This document shows positions 1 to 11,626 of a stretch of 64,000 bases of DNA, piece by piece (position 1 is the stretch's first letter; each line of letters begins with the position of its first letter). The DNA lies in NCBI GenBank assembly GCA_964057225.1, contig OZ059900.1:21839638-21903637 (forward strand). Reading direction: 5' to 3'. This DNA is from Auanema rhodensis (Eukaryota > Nematoda > Chromadorea > Rhabditida > Rhabditidae). The notes beneath the pieces are model-generated. The model was given only the letters and a program-made list of their open reading frames with translations. It ran no database searches and was not told where the DNA came from. The position numbers and the translations under genes were made by a program.

Positions 1-3000
1 CTGTGTTTTTGTATTTTTCTAGTGTTCAGCATGTAAAATGCTTCATTTTAGTATGTAACACGCTGAAATTCGTTGCATTTGACGACTCATATGAACAAAA
101 ATCGATTTAATCAATATTAGCCATAAGGGGCGTGCCCTCAGAATATGCTAATTTCCTTAATTTTCTAACCCTTGTTTTTTTGTCGTGAAAGTGGAACTAG
201 ACGTTGTACGAACAATTTTGAGCTAGGTTTCATTGACATTGCATGAGTTTGAACACATGAAATCGTAAGTCAAAACCTTGTTTACAGCGAAATTTCCAAA
301 AACTGGTTTTCCAGCATAATAAAATATTTCTCATGGGAAATACTGTGTTTTTGTATTTTTCTAGTGTTCAGCATGTAAAATGCTTCATATTAGTATGTAA
401 CACGCTGAAATTCGTTGCATTTGACGACTCATATGAACAAAAATCGATTTAATCAATATTAGCCATAAGGGGCGTGCCCTCAGAATATGCTAATTTCCTT
501 AATTTTCTAACCCCTGTTTTTTTGTCGTGAAAGTGGAACTAGACATTGTACGAACAATTTTGAGCTAAGTTTCATTGACATTGCATGAGTTTGAACACAT
601 GAAATCGTAAGTCAAAACCTTGTTTACAGCGAAATTTCCAAAAACTGGTTTTCCAGCATAATAAAATATTTCTCATGGGAAATACTGTGTTTTTGTTTTT
701 TTCTAGTGTTCAGCATGTAAAATGCTTCATTTTAGTATGTAACACGCTGAAATTCGTTGCATTTGACGACTCATATGAACAAAAATCGATTTAATCAATA
801 TTAGCCATAAGGGGCGTGCCCTCAGAATATGCTAATTTCCTTAATTTTCTAACCCCTGTTTTTTTGTCGTGAAAGTGGAACTAGACGTTGTACGAACATT
901 TTTGAGCTAGGTTTCATTGACATTGCATGAGTTTGAACACATGAAATCGTAAGTCAAAACCTTGTTTACAGCGAAATTTCCAAAAACTGGTTTTCCAGCA
1001 TAATAAAATATTTCTCATGGGAAATACTGTGTTTTCGTATTTTTCTAGTGTTCAGCATGTAAAATGCTTCATTTTAGTATGTAACACGCTGAAATTCGTT
1101 GCATTTGACGAATCATATGAACAAAAATCGATTTAATCAATATTAGCCATAAGGGGCGTGCCCTCAGAATATGCTAATTTCCTTAATTTTCTAACCCCTG
1201 TTTTTTTGTCGTGAAAGTGGAACTAGACGTTGTACGAACAATTTTGAGCTACGTTTCATTGACATTGCATGAGTTTGAACACATGAAATCGTAAGTCAAA
1301 ACCTTGTTTACAGCGAAATTTCCAAAAACTGGTTTTCCAGCATAATAAAATATTTCTCATGGGAAATACTGTGTTTTTGTATTTTTCTAGTGTTCAGCAT
1401 GTAAAATGCTTCATATTAGTATGTAACACGCTGAAATTCGTTGCATTTGACGACTCATATGAACAAAAATCGATTTAATCAATATTAGCCATAAGGGGCG
1501 TGCCCTCAGAATATGCTAATTTCCTTAATTTTCTAGCCCCTGTTTTTTGTCGTGAAAGTGGAACTAGACGTTGTACGAACAATTTTGAGCTAAGTTTCAT
1601 TGACATTGCATGAGTTTGAACACATGAAATCGTAAGTCAAAACCTTGTTTACAGCGAAATTTCCAAAAACTGGTTTTCCAGCATAATAAAATATTTCTCA
1701 TGGGAAATACTGTGTTTTCGTATTTTCCTAGTGTTCAGCATGTAAAATGCTTCATTTTAGTATGTAACACGCTGAAATTCGTTGCATTCGACGACTCATA
1801 TGAACAAAAATCGATTTAATCAATATTAGCCATAAGGGGCGTGCCCTCAGAATATGCTAATTTCCTTAATTTTCTAACCCCTGTTTTTTTGTCGTGAAAG
1901 TGGAACTAGACGTTGTACGAACAATTTTGAGCTAGGTTTCATTGACATTGCATGAGTTTGAACACATGAAATCGTAAGTCAAAACCTTGTTTACAGCGAA
2001 ATTTCCAAAAACTGGTTTTCCAGCATAATAAAATATTTCTCATGGGAAATACTGTGTTTTTGTATTTTTCTAGTGTTCAGCATGTAAAATGCTTCATTTT
2101 AGTATGTAACACGCTGAAATTCGTTGCATTTGACGACTCATATGAACAAAAATCGATTTAATCAATATTAGCCATAAGGGGTGTGCCCTCAGAATATGCT
2201 AATTTCCTTAATTTTCTAACCCCTGTTTTTTTGTCGTGAAAGTGGAACTAGACGTTGTACGAACAATTTTGAGCTAGGTTTCATTGACATTGCATGAGTT
2301 TGAACACATGAAATCGTAAGTCAAAACCTTGTTTACAGCGAAATTTCCAAAAACTGGTTTTCCAGCATAATAAAATATTTCTCATGGGAAATACTGTGTT
2401 TTTGTATTTTTCTAGTGTTCAGCATGTAAAATGCTTCATTTTAGTATGTAACACGCTGAAATTCGTTGCATTTGACGACTCATATGAACAAAAATCGATT
2501 TAATCAATATTAGCCATAAGGGGCGTGCCCTCAGAATATGCTAATTTCCTTAATTTTCTAACCCTTGTTTTTTTGTCGTGAAAGTGGAACTAGACGTTGT
2601 ACGAACAATTTTGAGCTAGGTTTCATTGACATTGCATGAGTTTGAACACATGAAATCGTAAGTCAAAACCTTGTTTACAGCGAAATTTCCAAAAACTGGT
2701 TTTCCAGCATAATAAAATATTTCTCATGGGAAATACTGTGTTTTTGTATTTTTCTAGTGTTCAGCATGTAAAATGCTTCATTTTAGTATGTAACACGCTG
2801 AAATTCGTTGCATTTGACGACTCATATGAACAAAAATCGATTTAATCAATATTAGCCATAAGGGGCGTGCCCTCTGAATATGCTAATTTCCTTAATTTTC
2901 TAACCCCTGTTTTTTTGTCGTGAAAGTGGAACTAGACGTTGTACGAACAATTTTGAGCTAGGTTTCATTGACATTGCATGAGTTTGAACACATGAAATCG

Positions 3001-3101
3001 TAAGTCAAAACCTTGTTTACAGCGAAATTTCCAAAAACTGGTTTTCCAGCATAATAAAATATTTCTCATGGGAAATACTGTGTTTTTGTATTTTTCTAGT
3101 G

Positions 3102-3144
3102 TTCAGCATGTAAAATGCTTCATTTTAGTATGTAACACGCTGAA
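3102..3144. other. Imperfect dyad / potential stem-loop (monomer positions 25-67)
   Basis: TTCAGC at 25-30 is the reverse complement of GCTGAA at 62-67. Pairing continues inward with mismatches at 31/61, 35/57 and 37/55, giving 12 Watson-Crick pairs over 15 positions. It is present in every copy. The domain III variant GTTAAAT (A35T) restores the 35/57 pair. Shown here for copy 10; structure is inferred from sequence only. Confidence 0.5.
3111..3127. other. Perfect 7-bp hairpin inside the dyad (monomer positions 34-50)
   Basis: TAAAATG and CATTTTA form a perfect 7-bp inverted repeat around the loop CTT. It competes with the longer dyad for the same bases. Most recurrent variants of domain I (CATATT, TTTCAG, TTTTGG, and TAATTT of domain II) fall in its right arm and weaken it. 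Confidence 0.55.
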
Positions 3145-3161
3145 ATTCGTTGCATTTGACG
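3145..3161 (+). promoter_or_regulatory. CENP-B-box-like motif, weak (monomer positions 68-84)
   Basis: Against the CENP-B box core (nTTCGnnnnAnnCGGGn) this 17-mer matches TTCG, the central A and one G of CGGG, which is 6 of 9 fixed bases. TTCGTTG is shared with the human alpha-satellite version. The missing CGGG would be expected to abolish binding by a mammalian-type CENP-B. The core bases TTCG and A are almost invariant across copies. Function is not supported. Confidence 0.2.
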
Positions 3162-3203
3162 ACTCATATGAACAAAAATCGATTTAATCAATATTAGCCA
3201 TAA

Positions 3204-3215
3204 GGGGCGTGCCCT
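3204..3215. other. GC-rich near-palindrome (monomer positions 127-138)
   Basis: GGGC-GT-GCCC is the only strongly GC-rich patch in a 34 % G+C monomer. The domain I variant GGGGTGTG is a CpG-to-TpG change inside it that weakens the fourth pair. Confidence 0.5.
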
Positions 3216-3379
3216 CAGAATATGCTAATTTCCTTAATTTTCTAACCCCTGTTTTTTTGTCGTGAAAGTGGAACTAGACGTTGTACGAACAATTTTGAGC
3301 TAGGTTTCATTGACATTGCATGAGTTTGAACACATGAAATCGTAAGTCAAAACCTTGTTTACAGCGAAATTTCCAAAAA

Positions 3380-3391
3380 CTGGTTTTCCAG
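3380..3391. other. CTGG-TTTT-CCAG hairpin (monomer positions 303-314)
   Basis: A perfect 4-bp stem with a T4 loop, preceded by A5. I saw no variant in it in any copy, although flanking positions do vary. Confidence 0.45.
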
Positions 3392-3394
3392 CAT

Positions 3395-3400
3395 AATAAA
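3395..3400 (+). promoter_or_regulatory. Poly(A)-signal-like AATAAA, once per monomer
   Basis: AATAAA at monomer 318-323 is followed about 20 nt later by a G/T-rich stretch at the start of the next monomer (1-26), the arrangement of a metazoan polyadenylation site. The opposite strand has no such hexamer in the consensus. It sits inside the intron-like segment, so the two signals would compete. Function is inferred only from position. Confidence 0.3.
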
Positions 3401-3403
3401 ATA

Positions 3404-3417
3404 TTTCTCATGGGAAA
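3404..3417. other. Imperfect 14-bp palindrome TTTCTCATGGGAAA (monomer positions 327-340)
   Basis: Six of seven pairs are Watson-Crick; the fifth is T-G. In copies 26, 36, 60, 79, 91 and 101 it reads TTTTTCATGAGAAA, where G336A repairs the fifth pair and C330T turns the fourth into T-G. The two changes always occur together. A separate domain III variant is ATTTGTCA (C330G, for example at 41713-41720). Confidence 0.55.
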
Positions 3418-6400
3418 TACTGTGTTTTTGTATTTTTCTAGTGTTCAGCATGTAAAATGCTTCATTTTAGTATGTAACACGCTGAAATTCGTTGCATTTG
3501 ACGACTCATATGAACAAAAATCGATTTAATCAATATTAGCCATAAGGGGCGTGCCCTCAGAATATGCTAATTTCCTTAATTTTCTAACCCTTGTTTTTTT
3601 GTCGTGAAAGTGGAACTAGACGTTGTACGAACAATTTTGAGCTAGGTTTCATTGACATTGCATGAGTTTGAACACATGAAATCGTAAGTCAAAACCTTGT
3701 TTACAGCGAAATTTCCAAAAACTGGTTTTCCAGCATAATAAAATATTTCTCATGGGAAATACTGTGTTTTTGTATTTTTCTAGTGTTCAGCATGTAAAAT
3801 GCTTCATATTAGTATGTAACACGCTGAAATTCGTTGCATTTGACGACTCATATGAACAAAAATCGATTTAATCAATATTAGCCATAAGGGGCGTGCCCTC
3901 AGAATATGCTAATTTCCTTAATTTTCTAACCCCTGTTTTTTTGTCGTGAAAGTGGAACTAGACGTTGTACGAACAATTTTGAGCTAAGTTTCATTGACAT
4001 TGCATGAGTTTGAACACATGAAATCGTAAGTCAAAACCTTGTTTACAGCGAAATTTCCAAAAACTGGTTTTCCAGCATAATAAAATATTTCTCATGGGAA
4101 ATACTGTGTTTTTGTTTTTTTCTAGTGTTCAGCATGTAAAATGCTTCATTTTAGTATGTAACACGCTGAAATTCGTTGCATTTGACGACTCATATGAACA
4201 AAAATCGATTTAATCAATATTAGCCATAAGGGGTGTGCCCTCAGAATATGCTAATTTCCTTAATTTTCTAACCCCTGTTTTTTTGTCGTGAAAGTGGAAC
4301 TAGACGTTGTACGAACAATTTTGAGCTAGGTTTCATTGACATTGCATGAGTTTGAACACATGAAATCGTAAGTCAAAACCTTGTTTACAGCGAAATTTCC
4401 AAAAACTGGTTTTCCAGCATAATAAAATATTTCTCATGGGAAATACTGTGTTTTTGTATTTTTCTAGTGTTCAGCATGTAAAATGCTTCATTTTAGTATG
4501 TAACACGCTGAAATTCGTTGCATTTGACGACTCATATGAACAAAAATCGATTTAATCAATATTAGCCATAAGGGGCGTGCCCTCAGAATATGCTAATTTC
4601 CTTAATTTTCTAACCCCTGTTTTTTTGTCGTGAAAGTGGAACTAGACGTTGTACGAACAATTTTGAGCTAGGTTTCATTGACATTGCATGAGTTTGAACA
4701 CATGAAATCGTAAGTCAAAACCTTGTTTACAGCGAAATTTCCAAAAACTGGTTTTCCAGCATAATAAAATATTTCTCATGGGAAATACTGTGTTTTTGTA
4801 TTTTTCTAGTGTTCAGCATGTAAAATGCTTCATTTTAGTATGTAACACGCTGAAATTTGTTGCATTTGACGACTCATATGAACAAAAATCGATTTAATCA
4901 ATATTAGCCATAAGGGGCGTGCCCTCAGAATATGCTAATTTCCTTAATTTTCTAACCCCTGTTTTTTTGTCGTGAAAGTGGAACTAGACGTTGTACGAAC
5001 AATTTTGAGCTAAGTTTCATTGACATTGCATGAGTTTGAACACATGAAATCGTAAGTCAAAACCTTGTTTACAGCGAAATTTCCAAAAACTGGTTTTCCA
5101 GCATAATAAAATATTTCTCATGGGAAATACTGTGTTTTTGTATTTTTCTAGTGTTCAGCATGTAAAATGCTTCATATTAGTATGTAACACGCTGAAATTC
5201 GTTGCATTTGACGACTCATATGAACAAAAATCGATTTAATCAATATTAGCCATAAGGGGCGTGCCCTCAGAATATGCTAATTTCCTTAATTTTCTAACCC
5301 CTGTTTTTTTGTCGTGAAAGTGGAACTAGACGTTGTACGAACAATTTTGAGCTAGGTTTCATTGACATTGCATGAGTTTGAACACATGAAATCGTAAGTC
5401 AAAACCTTGTTTACAGCGAAATTTCCAAAAACTGGTTTTCCAGCATAATAAAATATTTCTCATGGGAAATACTGTGTTTTTGTTTTTTTCTAGTGTTCAG
5501 CATGTAAAATGCTTCATTTTAGTATGTAACACGCTGAAATTCGTTGCATTTGACGACTCATATGAACAAAAATCGATTTAATCAATATTAGCCATAAGGG
5601 GTGTGCCCTCAGAATATGCTAATTTCCTTAATTTTCTAACCCCTGTTTTTTTGTCGTGAAAGTGGAACTAGACGTTGTACGAACAATTTTGAGCTAGGTT
5701 TCATTGACATTGCATGAGTTTGAACACATGAAATCGTAAGTCAAAACCTTGTTTACAGCGAAATTTCCAAAAACTGGTTTTCCAGCATAATAAAATATTT
5801 CTCATGGGAAATACTGTGTTTTTGTATTTTTCTAGTGTTCAGCATGTAAAATGCTTCATTTTAGTATGTAACACGCTGAAATTCGTTGCATTTGACGACT
5901 CATATGAACAAAAATCGATTTAATCAATATTAGCCATAAGGGGCGTGCCCTCAGAATATGCTAATTTCCTTAATTTTCTAACCCTTGTTTTTTTGTCGTG
6001 AAAGTGGAACTAGACGTTGTACGAACAATTTTGAGCTAGGTTTCATTGACATTGCATGAGTTTGAACACATGAAATCGTAAGTCAAAACCTTGTTTACAG
6101 CGAAATTTCCAAAAACTGGTTTTCCAGCATAATAAAATATTTCTCATGGGAAATACTGTGTTTTTGTATTTTTCTAGTGTTCAGCATGTAAAATGCTTCA
6201 TATTAGTATGTAACACGCTGAAATTCGTTGCATTTGACGACTCATATGAACAAAAATCGATTTAATCAATATTAGCCATAAGGGGCGTGCCCTCAGAATA
6301 TGCTAATTTCCTTAATTTTCTAACCCCTGTTTTTTTGTCGTGAAAGTGGAACTAGACGTTGTACGAACAATTTTGAGCTAGGTTTCATTGACATTGCATG

Positions 6401-8548
6401 AGTTTGAACACATGAAATCGTAAGTCAAAACCTTGTTTACAGCGAAATTTCCAAAAACTGGTTTTCCAGCATAATAAAATATTTCTCATGGGAAATACTG
6501 TGTTTTTGTATTTTTCTAGTGTTCAGCATGTAAAATGCTTCATTTCAGTATGTAACACGCTGAAATTCGTTGCATTTGACGACTCATATGAACAAAAATC
6601 GATTTAATCAATATTAGCCATAAGGGGCGTGCCCTCAGAATATGCTAATTTCCTTAATTTTCTAACCCCTGTTTTTTTGTCGTGAAAGTGGAACTAGACG
6701 TTGTACGAACAATTTTGAGCTAAGTTTCATTGACATTGCATGAGTTTGAACACATGAAATCGTAAGTCAAAACCTTGTTTACAGCGAAATTTCCAAAAAC
6801 TGGTTTTCCAGCATAATAAAATATTTCTCATGGGAAATACTGTGTTTTTGTTTTTTTCTAGTGTTCAGCATGTAAAATGTTTCATTTTAGTATGTAACAC
6901 GCTGAAATTCGTTGCATTTGACGACTCATATGAACAAAAATCGATTTAATCAATATTAGCCATAAGGGGTGTGCCCTCAGAATATGCTAATTTCCTTAAT
7001 TTTCTAACCCCTGTTTTTTTGTCGTGAAAGTGGAACTAGACGTTGTACGAACAATTTTGAGCTAGGTTTCATTGACATTGCATGAGTTTGAACACATGAA
7101 ATCGTAAGTCAAAACCTTGTTTACAGCGAAATTTCCAAAAACTGGTTTTCCAGCATAATAAAATATTTCTCATGGGAAATACTGTGTTTTTGTATTTTTC
7201 TAGTGTTCAGCATGTAAAATGCTTCATTTCAGTATGTAACACGCTGAAATTCGTTGCATTTGACGACTCATATGAACAAAAATCGATTTAATCAATATTA
7301 GCCATAAGGGGCGTGCCCTCAGAATATGCTAATTTCCTTAATTTTCTAACCCTTGTTTTTTTGTCGTGAAAGTGGAACTAGACGTTGTACGAACAATTTT
7401 GAGCTAAGTTTCATTGACATTGCATGAGTTTGAACACATGAAATCGTAAGTCAAAACCTTGTTTACAGCGAAATTTCCAAAAACTGGTTTTCCAGCATAA
7501 TAAAATATTTCTCATGGGAAATACTGTGTTTTTGTTTTTTTTTAGTGTTCAGCATGTAAAATGCTTCATTTTAGTATGTAACACGCTGAAATTCGTTGCA
7601 TTTGACGACTCATATGAACAAAAATCGATTTAATCAATATTAGCCATAAGGGGCGTGCCCTCAGAATATGCTAATTTCCTTAATTTTCTAACCCCTGTTT
7701 TTTTGTCGTGAAAGTGGAACTAGACGTTGTACGAACAATTTTGAGCTACGTTTCATTGACATTGCATGAGTTTGAACACATGAAATCGTAAGTCAAAACC
7801 TTGTTTACAGCGAAATTTCCAAAAACTGGTTTTCCAGCATAATAAAATATTTCTCATGGGAAATACTGTGTTTTTGTTTTTTTCTAGTGTTCAGCATGTA
7901 AAATGCTTCATTTTAGTATGTAACACGCTGAAATTCGTTGCATTTGACGACTCATATGAACAAAAATCGATTTAATCAATATTAGCCATAAAGGGTGTGC
8001 CCTCAGAATATGCTAATTTCCTTAATTTTCTAACCCCTGTTTTTTGTCGTGAAAGTGGAACTAGACGTTGTACGAACAATTTTGAGCTAGGTTTCATTGA
8101 CATTGCATGAGTTTGAACACATGAAATCGTAAGTCAAAACCTTGTTTACAGCGAAATTTCCAAAAACTGGTTTTCCAGCATAATAAAATATTTCTCATGG
8201 GAAATACTGTGTTTTTGTATTTTTCTAGTGTTCAGCATGTAAAATGCTTCATTTCAGTATGTAACACGCTGAAATTCGTTGCATTTGACGACTCATATGA
8301 ACAAAAATCGATTTAATCAATATTAGCCATAAGGGGCGTGCCCTCAGAATATGCTAATTTCCTTAATTTTCTAACCCCTGTTTTTTTGTCGTGAAAGTGG
8401 AACTAGACGTTGTACGAACAATTTTGAGCTAGGTTTCATTGACATTGCATGAGTTTGAACACATGAAATCGTAAGTCAAAACCTTGTTTACAGCGAAATT
8501 TCCAAAAACTGGTTTTCCAGCATAATAAAATATTTCTCATGGGAAATA

Positions 8549-9916
8549 CTGTGTTTTTGTATTTTTCTAGTGTTCAGCATGTAAAATGCTTCATTTTAGT
8601 ATGTAACACGCTGAAATTCGTTGCATTTGACGACTCATATGAACAAAAATCGATTTAATCAATATTAGCCATAAGGGGCGTGCCCTCAGAATATGCTAAT
8701 TTCCTTAATTTTCTAACCCCTGTTTTTTTGTCGTGAAAGTGGAACTAGACGTTGTACGAACAATTTTGAGCTAGGTTTCATTGACATTGCATGAGTTTGA
8801 ACACATGAAATCGTAAGTCAAAACCTTGTTTACAGCGAAATTTCCAAAAACTGGTTTTCCAGCATAATAAAATATTTTTCATGAGAAATACTGTGTTTTT
8901 GTATTTTTCTAGTGTTCAGCATGTAAAATGCTTCATTTTAGTATGTAACACGCTGAAATTCGTTGCATTTGACGACTCATATGAACAAAAATCGATTTAA
9001 TCAATATTAGCCATAAGGGGCGTGCCCTCAGAATATGCTAATTTCCTTAATTTTCTAACCCCTGTTTTTTTGTCGTGAAAGTGGAACTAGACGTTGTACA
9101 AACAATTTTGAGCTAGGTTTCATTGACATTGCATGAATTTGAACACATGAAATCGTAAGTCAAAACCTTGTTTACAGCGAAATTTCCAAAAACTGGTTTT
9201 CCAGCATAATAAAATATTTCTCATGGGAAATACTGTGTTTTTGTATTTTTCTAGTGTTCAGCATGTAAAATGCTTCATTTTGGTATGTAACACGCTGAAA
9301 TTCGTTGCATTTGACGACTCATATGAACAAAAATCGATTTAATCAATATTAGCCATAAGGGGCGTGCCCTCAGAATATGCTAATTTCCTTAATTTTCTAA
9401 CCCCTGTTTTTTTGTCGTGAAAGTGGAACTAGACGTTGTACGAACAATTTTGAGCTAGGTTTCATTGACATTGCATGAGTTTGAACACATGAAATCGTAA
9501 GTCAAAACCTTGTTTACAGCGAAATTTCCAAAAACTGGTTTTCCAGCATAATAAAATATTTCTCATGGGAAATACTGTGTTTTTGTATTTTTCTAGTGTT
9601 CAGCATGTAAAATGCTTCATTTTAGTATGTAACACGCTGAAATTCGTTGCATTTGACGACTCATATGAACAAAAATCGATTTAATCAATATTAGCCATAA
9701 GGGGCGTGCCCTCAGAATATGCTAATTTCCTTAATTTTCTAACCCCTGTTTTTTTGTCGTGAAAGTGGAACTAGGCGTTGTACGAACAATTTTGAGCTAG
9801 GTTTCATTGACATTGCATGAGTTTGAACACATGAAATCGTAAGTGAAAACCTTGTTTACAGCGAAATTTCCAAAAACTGGTTTTCCAGCATAATAAAATA
9901 TTTCTCATGGGAAATA
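8549..9916 (+). repeat. Four-monomer cassette, copy A (copies 26-29)
   Basis: Four consecutive copies carry, in order: TTTTTCATGAG at the end of the first, GTACAAAC plus GCATGAATTT in the second, CATTTTGG in the third, and AGGCG plus GTGAAAAC in the fourth. The identical order occurs 34 copies later at 20178-21545. Monomers within the cassette differ from one another more than they differ from their counterparts in the other cassette, which is the mark of a higher-order duplication. Confidence 0.8.
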
Positions 9917-11626
9917 CTGTGTTTTTGTATTTTTCTAGTGTTCAGCATGTAAAATGCTTCATATTAGTATGTAACACGCTGAAATTCGTTGCATTTGACG
10001 ACTCATATGAACAAAAATCGATTTAATCAATATTAGCCATAAGGGGCGTGCCCTCAGAATATGCTAATTTCCTTAATTTTCTAACCCCTGTTTTTTTGTC
10101 GTGAAAGTGGAACTAGACGTTGTACGAACAATTTTGAGCTAAGTTTCATTGACATTGCATGAGTTTGAACACATGAAATCGTAAGTCAAAACCTTGTTTA
10201 CAGCGAAATTTCCAAAAACTGGTTTTCCAGCATAATAAAATATTTCTCATGGGAAATACTGTGTTTTTGTTTTTTTCTAGTGTTCAGCATGTAAAATGCT
10301 TCATTTTAGTATGTAACACGCTGAAATTCGTTGCATTTGACGACTCATATGAACAAAAATCGATTTAATCAATATTAGCCATAAGGGGTGTGCCCTCAGA
10401 ATATGCTAATTTCCTCAATTTTCTAACCCCTGTTTTTTTGTCGTGAAAGTGGAACTAGACGTTGTACGAACAATTTTGAGCTAGGTTTCATTGACATTGC
10501 ATGAGTTTGAACACATGAAATCGTAAGTCAAAACCTTGTTTACAGCGAAATTTCCAAAAACTGGTTTTCCAGCATAATAAAATATTTCTCATGGGAAATA
10601 CTGTGTTTTTGTATTTTTCTAGTGTTCAGCATGTAAAATGCTTCATTTCAGTATGTAACACGCTGAAATTCGTTGCATTTGACGACTCATATGAACAAAA
10701 ATCGATTTAATCAATATTAGCCATAAGGGGCGTGCCCTCAGAATATGCTAATTTCCTTAATTTTCTAACCCTTGTTTTTTTGTCGTGAAAGTGGAACTAG
10801 ACGTTGTACGAACAATTTTGAGCTAAGTTTCATTGACATTGCATGAGTTTGAACACATGAAATCGTAAGTCAAAACCTTGTTTACAGCGAAATTTCCAAA
10901 AACTGGTTTTCCAGCATAATAAAATATTTCTCATGGGAAATACTGTGTTTTTGTTTTTTTCTAGTGTTCAGCATGTAAAATGCTTCATTTTGGTATGTAA
11001 CACGCTGAAATTCGTTGCATTTGACGACTCATATGAACAAAAATCGATTTAATCAATATTAGCCATAAGGGGCGTGCCCTCAGAATATGCTAATTTCCTT
11101 AATTTTCTAACCCCTGTTTTTTTGTCGTGAAAGTGGAACTAGGCGTTGTACGAACAATTTTGAGCTAGGTTTCATTGACATTGCATGAGTTTGAACACAT
11201 GAAATCGTAAGTGAAAACCTTGTTTACAGCGAAATTTCCAAAAACTGGTTTTCCAGCATAATAAAATATTTCTCATGGGAAATACTGTGTTTTTGTATTT
11301 TTCTAGTGTTCAGCATGTAAAATGCTTCATTTTAGTATGTAACACGCTGAAATTCGTTGCATTTGACGACTCATATGAACAAAAATCGATTTAATCAATA
11401 TTAGCCATAAGGGGCGTGCCCTCAGAATATGCTAATTTCCTTAATTTTCTAACCCTTGTTTTTTTGTCGTGAAAGTGGAACTAGACGTTGTACGAACAAT
11501 TTTGAGCTAGGTTTCATTGACATTGCATGAGTTTGAACACATGAAATCGTAAGTCAAAACCTTGTTTACAGCGAAATTTCCAAAAACTGGTTTTCCAGCA
11601 TAATAAAATATTTCTCATGGGAAATA
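9917..11626 (+). repeat. Five-monomer unit of domain I, first version (copies 30-34)
   Basis: The order is CATATT with AAG; T-rich start with GTGTG; TTTCAG with CCCTTG and AAG; T-rich start, TTTTGG, AGGCG and GTGAAAAC; then CCCTTG. The same cyclic order recurs at 13337-16757. Length is 1710 bp. Confidence 0.7.

Larger units (their letters stand above)
3078..3419 (+). repeat. Representative monomer close to consensus (copy 10)
   Basis: This copy carries the majority base at every recurrently variable site I tracked, so it is used as the reference for monomer positions 1-342. Landmarks are: T-rich start (1-20), hairpin region (25-67), TCATATGA palindrome (87-94), AAATCGATTT palindrome (99-108), GC-rich patch (127-138), poly-T run of 7 (175-181), GAAATTTC palindrome (289-296), CTGG-TTTT-CCAG hairpin (303-314), AATAAA (318-323) and an imperfect palindrome (327-340). 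Composition is 57 C and 59 G in 342 bases. CATATG and ATCGAT each occur once per unit, so cutting at either should give a 342-bp ladder from genomic DNA. Confidence 0.9.
3342..3441 (+). other. Intron-like signal set, 100 bp, once per monomer
   Basis: A GTAAGT donor (monomer 265-270) is followed by a YTNAY-type CTCAT (330-334), a T-rich tract and TTTTTCTAG at positions 14-22 of the next monomer. The branch A is 31 nt before the last base of the acceptor. The implied intron is 100 bp, within the usual range for small introns of insects and other invertebrates. Every copy keeps GTAAGT. These are sequence matches only; whether the strand is transcribed is unknown. Confidence 0.3.

Noticed and set aside
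3321-3335. RNA polymerase III B-box (AGTTTGAACAC, monomer 246-256)
   Set aside because: It matches only about 7 of 11 positions of the consensus and there is no convincing A box upstream, so a tRNA- or SINE-derived monomer is not supported.
3078-3419. Monomer derived from a MITE or Helitron
   Set aside because: I found no terminal inverted repeats, target-site duplications or Helitron-type ends at the unit junctions; the short hairpins alone are not enough.
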